Assembly (NCBI GenBank): GCA_030849805.1
Contig: JASANZ010002046.1
Location: forward strand, 1 to 38,771
Origin: Sergeia podlipaevii
Taxonomy: Eukaryota; Euglenozoa; Kinetoplastea; Trypanosomatida; Trypanosomatidae
DNA: 38,771 bases
Reading direction: 5' to 3'
Each line of letters starts with the position of its first letter. Positions within the stretch are counted from its first letter, which is position 1. A program made the translations under genes and the position numbers. Positions 36,701 to 38,771 of this stretch are shown in pieces. The notes under the pieces are model-generated. The model was not told the origin of the DNA. It worked only from the letters and a program-made list of their open reading frames with translations, and made no database searches.

Positions 36701-37123
36701 GGTAGGCGCAAAGGCAAAGCCAGCCGCCGGTGTCGCTCCACCTGCTCCAGTCATCATAGGCGTGGCACCTCCCGCACCGCCAAAGAACGGTGTCGCGTTG
36801 CCAGCGCCGCCACCGATGCCATTGTTGCTAGGGGTCGCTCCACCACCGGGGCCAAAGCGTGGGGTGACCACGGTAGTGTCCCCGCTGTACCCCATGTGGG
36901 GCGTGGCGCCACCCCCGGCAAGGGATGGTGTGGACATACCTCTCCAGGTCGCGTGCTCTCCACCGCCAGCCATACGAGGTGTTTCACCACCACCGTACTG
37001 ACGTGGAGTCGCCGTGCTCCAGCGCGTGGTGGAGGGAAGACTGCTGGCGCTATGGTGCCCACCATCATCGTCTTCCCAACGGTACTTCTTGACGGTCGGA
37101 TCACTACTTCCCTCGCCAGACAT
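33782..37123 (-). CDS. SF3B1: SF3B1 (SF3b155), U2 snRNP splicing factor
   Basis: 1113 aa, shorter than human SF3B1 (1304) because the N-terminal region is reduced. Residues 1-165 are Gly-rich with about 11 Thr-Pro dipeptides, the phosphorylatable TP region of the family. Residues ~185-215 (KRLTAEYLDSILPTEYFTIV, PVPPDYNPV) match the segment before the HEAT array of human SF3B1. HEAT repeats fill ~270-1113, ending with GLFHPARKVRDIYRRTYNMI and CLVPFYPCIEDSSEHTY, nearly as in human. SF3B1 clamps the U2-branch-site helix. In trypanosomatids it would serve trans-splicing of every mRNA plus the few cis-introns. Residues aligned with human hotspots differ: R489 for K700, Q452 for H662 and I456 for K666, while R625 appears kept. 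Confidence 0.97.
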   Translation of the reverse strand: MSGEGSSDPTVKKYRWEDDDGGHHSASSLPSTTRWSTATPRQYGGGETPRMAGGGEHATWRGMSTPSLAGGGATPHMGYSGDTTVVTPRFGPGGGATPSNNGIGGGAGNATPFFGGAGGATPMMTGAGGATPAAGFAFAPTPNYQLENATPVQSHFAATESATTAAVEAVAKKLEKEWRLKNKRLTAEYLDSILPTEYFTIVPVPPDYNPVPSEPNFYELARDSLDLFPVVSAEAEAGQQPVTYDIPESLGDGMPAMKPEDAPVFVELLKYHNVDPIPDEHLPAYLLMKNLFKIKNGDTMQRRQATRYLLDKSRVLGSNLIFKRMFRIWNAKILDIAEKHYFMDFTKSLISHLGREVRSSAKEIVDGMKPMLTAREGITRGDAKQVLILLARVVGFQGVFDAIKEDFAHEESAERRRTATVAAIIGYASGTTEELMEALSDMSLSPVVFARQTVAIALGDLAGMVRHAIIGALPDIVPILSRLIRDEKRVRRDAANAVARIAEASAPSGIDELAPLVDVICDECRRGIGSTSGPFLSAFGALVPLMAPYDARTRTTAMMPTLVNQFNTPEDEHRRILLSVVRKCVSADGITASFIREVITEPFFDGFWSVRRVAADRKTASTLIATTVEMARKLGGSEVLLRLVGDMKDENELYQRLVIDTVRRVVLAVGTDALADALVAALLDGAIAAVNQDVMGTNRVVMDGLAAIVNCLGTRLKPYMKDVFDLINRRRINVVELVRAQAADLAARTVHAVMIADGLLFLQDLSRSLYERMEDDSAIALSANLKATRACLAELGARHYKPSVRELLKKLTFVIKNRSSNVQQNTIALIEDIATNYEADVDAIHLHELATKGLFELLDAERRETRRACTRTFGVIAKTIRPFAIILELVDNFRQDKRKIRICTAVALGAIAKACGPFTVIPYLLNEYKISEGEQVAVIVQHSVLKALRYMFEFIGQVGKEYVYPLIPLLERALTETSLTMRRMAVEACRAIIMAVAGNDGFEEVTVHLLSFIHPNIVELLSKNESKIADERLKMVTAVVGYYEAARLVLGSGKILEYLLQGLFHPARKVRDIYRRTYNMIYVASPDCLVPFYPCIEDSSEHTYTRHVLEVIV

Positions 37124-37707
37124 ACTTTTTCTTTTTTTTTACAATATAAAACCTTTTAGCCTCTTTAAATGCCTATCAGCTAAGATGGATAGTTATTGTC
37201 TGTTTTCTTTTAGGTGTACGGGTGTATATATATAAGAATAGGAAGCCTTGCAAAATCGCGAGCCCGCAATGCCCACAAATTGTTATCTTTATCTATTCTT
37301 ACAAATGGGAAAAAATAGTTATCTCCTCTTCTTTTTATATAATGGAAAAAGCGACAGCAATCGGAATATGTGAGCGGGTAGATGCAATTGCAGCGCATCA
37401 AAACAGTTAGAAAAGAACGTGAAAAAAGAAAGAAAGAAAGAAAGCATAAGTTTGAGTAAAAACATCAATGTGGCAACACTACCACCAACAAAAATAGAAG
37501 ACAATTAAAAAAGATAGCAATACGTATCTTTGGTTCAAAAATTGCGCCTTTTCAATTATTCGCCTTTTTCTTTTATTTTAATTCTATGAAACTTTGTTCT
37601 CGCCCTTACATTTTTTTTTTAATGAAAGAAGGCAAAAACGTCAACTACCATCATAGGGAAGGTCGCAGGCACAAGCTGCCTCGCTTCAACTCCATCATCT
37701 CTCATGC
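37124..37707. other. Intergenic region
   Basis: No gene seen. It is AT-rich with a GAAA repeat (about 37424-37443) and T runs (37610-37621). Confidence 0.55.
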
Positions 37708-38226
37708 TCAAGCCCACATGGAAACGGAGAGCAGATAGTCGATCAATATCTGAGGGTGTCTCTCCCGCATTATCTCTATTGGGAGCGTTTCAATTAATGT
37801 CTTGCTGTACTGCACCCGAACGTATAAGGAACGCCGACGAGGGCAATGGTGGGCTAAGGTGGAAGATGAAACATGCGAGGCCATGGCGGAAGTCGTAGCG
37901 GCTGCCTTCGCCGCAGCCTTGTCTGTCTCCTTCTTGGCCTGCTTCCGCCTGGCAGGTGCTGGGGATGCGCCGGCCGTGACGGCATCCTCTCCCTCTGCCT
38001 CCGCTGCTCGCTGCTGAGGGATCTGCTTCCGTGAGTGCGCGGCGGTTGGTATGGAGCTGAGGAAACCAAGTATTTTTACGTAGCTGGTACCGCCGTTTGG
38101 GGTGCCGATAAGATGTGCAGCCACGTTGCTGACTGGCCCGCCCACGCGAGGTGAATGCTTGGCATATGCATAGGCAGGAAATACACGGGACAAGGTGCGC
38201 AGAGCAAGAACATCTTCTTTCTTCAT
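37708..38226 (-). CDS. Unrecognised small basic protein
   Basis: 172 aa from the ATG at 38226. The frame extends upstream only to a GTG, and an AG after pyrimidine-rich sequence lies 20-30 bases before this ATG. I do not recognise a family. Residues 1-60 look folded (VLALRTLSRVFPAYAYAKHS; GGTSYVKILGFLSSIP). Residues ~70-125 are Ala/Lys/Glu-rich low complexity. The last 35 residues (SLYVRVQYSKTLIETLPIEI, MRERHPQILIDYLLSVSMWA) look ordered again. The basic, partly helical character would suit a mitochondrial ribosomal or RNA-associated protein, but this is speculation. A 200-codon ORF in another frame (37790-38392) overlaps it; I prefer this one for its ordered ends and splice context. Confidence 0.55.
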   Translation of the reverse strand: MKKEDVLALRTLSRVFPAYAYAKHSPRVGGPVSNVAAHLIGTPNGGTSYVKILGFLSSIPTAAHSRKQIPQQRAAEAEGEDAVTAGASPAPARRKQAKKETDKAAAKAAATTSAMASHVSSSTLAHHCPRRRSLYVRVQYSKTLIETLPIEIMRERHPQILIDYLLSVSMWA

Positions 38227-38712
38227 TAGAAAAGAAAAGCGGACAACCTGTAGTGATAAGCAACACACAACGGTACCTTGTCAATGAGCGCTCAAGCTGC
38301 AGGGAAATGTGCCTCACTCCACTATGTAGGTGCGACCCTTTGAAGTTGCTAGTTATGTGAAGAATTCTGAGCTTTTCGAAACTATTGTCCACCCTCAGAT
38401 GCCCGTCAAGTTCACGGACGTGCGCTCTGTAAAGAAAAGGGGAAAATAAAAAGAGAGGCGCGAATGGAATCAGTACTTAAATACGGAAAAACAACAAGAG
38501 AAACCAAGGCGCATGCTTGTGCACACACACAGGATAATAATAATGCAATAGGATGCTCCTCGTGGTGCTTCATCACAGGCACCTGCAGCATCAACGTGTA
38601 CAAAAGCAGAAAAGAAATTAATAAAAATAAATAAAGTTAAAAGTAACAAAACAGAAAAGCCATAGTAGCTCTCTCAGTGATCATCACAGCAAATGCCGAG
38701 GCAGCACGTTCT
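38227..38712. other. Intergenic region
   Basis: No gene seen between the partial gene at the window edge and the 172-aa gene. It is AT-rich near 38600-38655 and has a short CA tract at about 38521-38531. Confidence 0.5.
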
Positions 38713-38771
38713 TTACTTGCGCTTGGGGGCAGCACGGCGCACCTTCTTGGCAGCAGCGGCGGCGGCAGCGG
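38713..38771 (-). CDS. C-terminal end of an Ala/Lys/Arg-rich protein (partial)
   Basis: Too short for full analysis. On the - strand the frame entering at the window edge reads six or seven Ala, then KKVRRAAPKRK and a TAA stop. Such an Ala/Lys/Arg tail is common in kinetoplastid histone H1, other histones and some ribosomal proteins. Only the last 18-19 codons are inside the window, so the identity cannot be fixed. Confidence 0.5.
   Translation of the reverse strand, partial: AAAAAAAKKVRRAAPKRK

Noticed and set aside
37790..38392. 200-codon minus-strand ORF overlapping the 172-aa gene
   Set aside because: Different frame; the 172-aa frame has a better splice context and ordered-looking ends. 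Not excluded with certainty.
1..38771. CRISPR arrays, bacterial insertion sequences, phage genes
   Set aside because: The window is eukaryotic with polycistronic kinetoplastid organisation. No regularly spaced repeats, transposase or reverse-transcriptase domain were seen on either strand.

Overview
This window is a piece of a kinetoplastid (trypanosomatid) nuclear chromosome. Intron-free genes lie in two long head-to-tail blocks, separated by AT-rich gaps full of poly-pyrimidine tracts and microsatellites (TA, CA, AAT, GAAA, poly-G). Several start codons follow a pyrimidine tract and an AG, as expected for spliced-leader trans-splicing. The proteins are clearly eukaryotic (gamma-COP, SF3B1, PP2A-family phosphatase, COX15). 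I cannot fix the genus; gene style and composition would fit Leishmaniinae or a relative.

Layout. The left block (1-7982) is on the + strand: a LYR-motif plus AlgH/YqgE-like protein, an ALKBH7-like dioxygenase, a small ATG12-like ubiquitin-fold protein, an ADP-ribosylglycohydrolase/crystallin J1-like probable pseudoenzyme, and an unrecognised disordered protein. The two blocks converge at a strand-switch region (7983-9281) that holds two identical tRNA-Asn(GTT) genes in divergent head-to-head orientation. The duplication extends beyond the tRNAs: a ~42-nt element is conserved downstream of both copies.

The right block (9282-38771) is on the - strand. In transcription order (right to left) it holds: the C-terminal end of an Ala/Lys/Arg-rich protein cut by the window edge, an unrecognised 172-aa protein, SF3B1, an LRR+IQ protein, a giant 13-IQ protein, gamma-COP, an unrecognised Pro/Ser-rich protein, a MoaC-domain protein with a ~350-residue charged tail, MsrB, a PP4/PP6-type phosphatase, COX15, and a type I membrane protein with an EGF-like domain.

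No operon-like functional pathway is implied, since kinetoplastid polycistrons mix functions. Even so, several products look mitochondrial (LYR/AlgH, ALKBH7, COX15, MsrB, possibly MoaC), and two adjacent genes encode IQ-motif, probably cytoskeletal or flagellar proteins. Most worth a second look: the inverted tRNA-Asn duplication with its conserved flank and GC-rich island, the LYR-AlgH architecture, the MoaC-charged-tail architecture, the degenerate ARH-like metal site, the ATG12-like protein ending directly in glycine, and SF3B1 changes at positions equivalent to human cancer hotspots.
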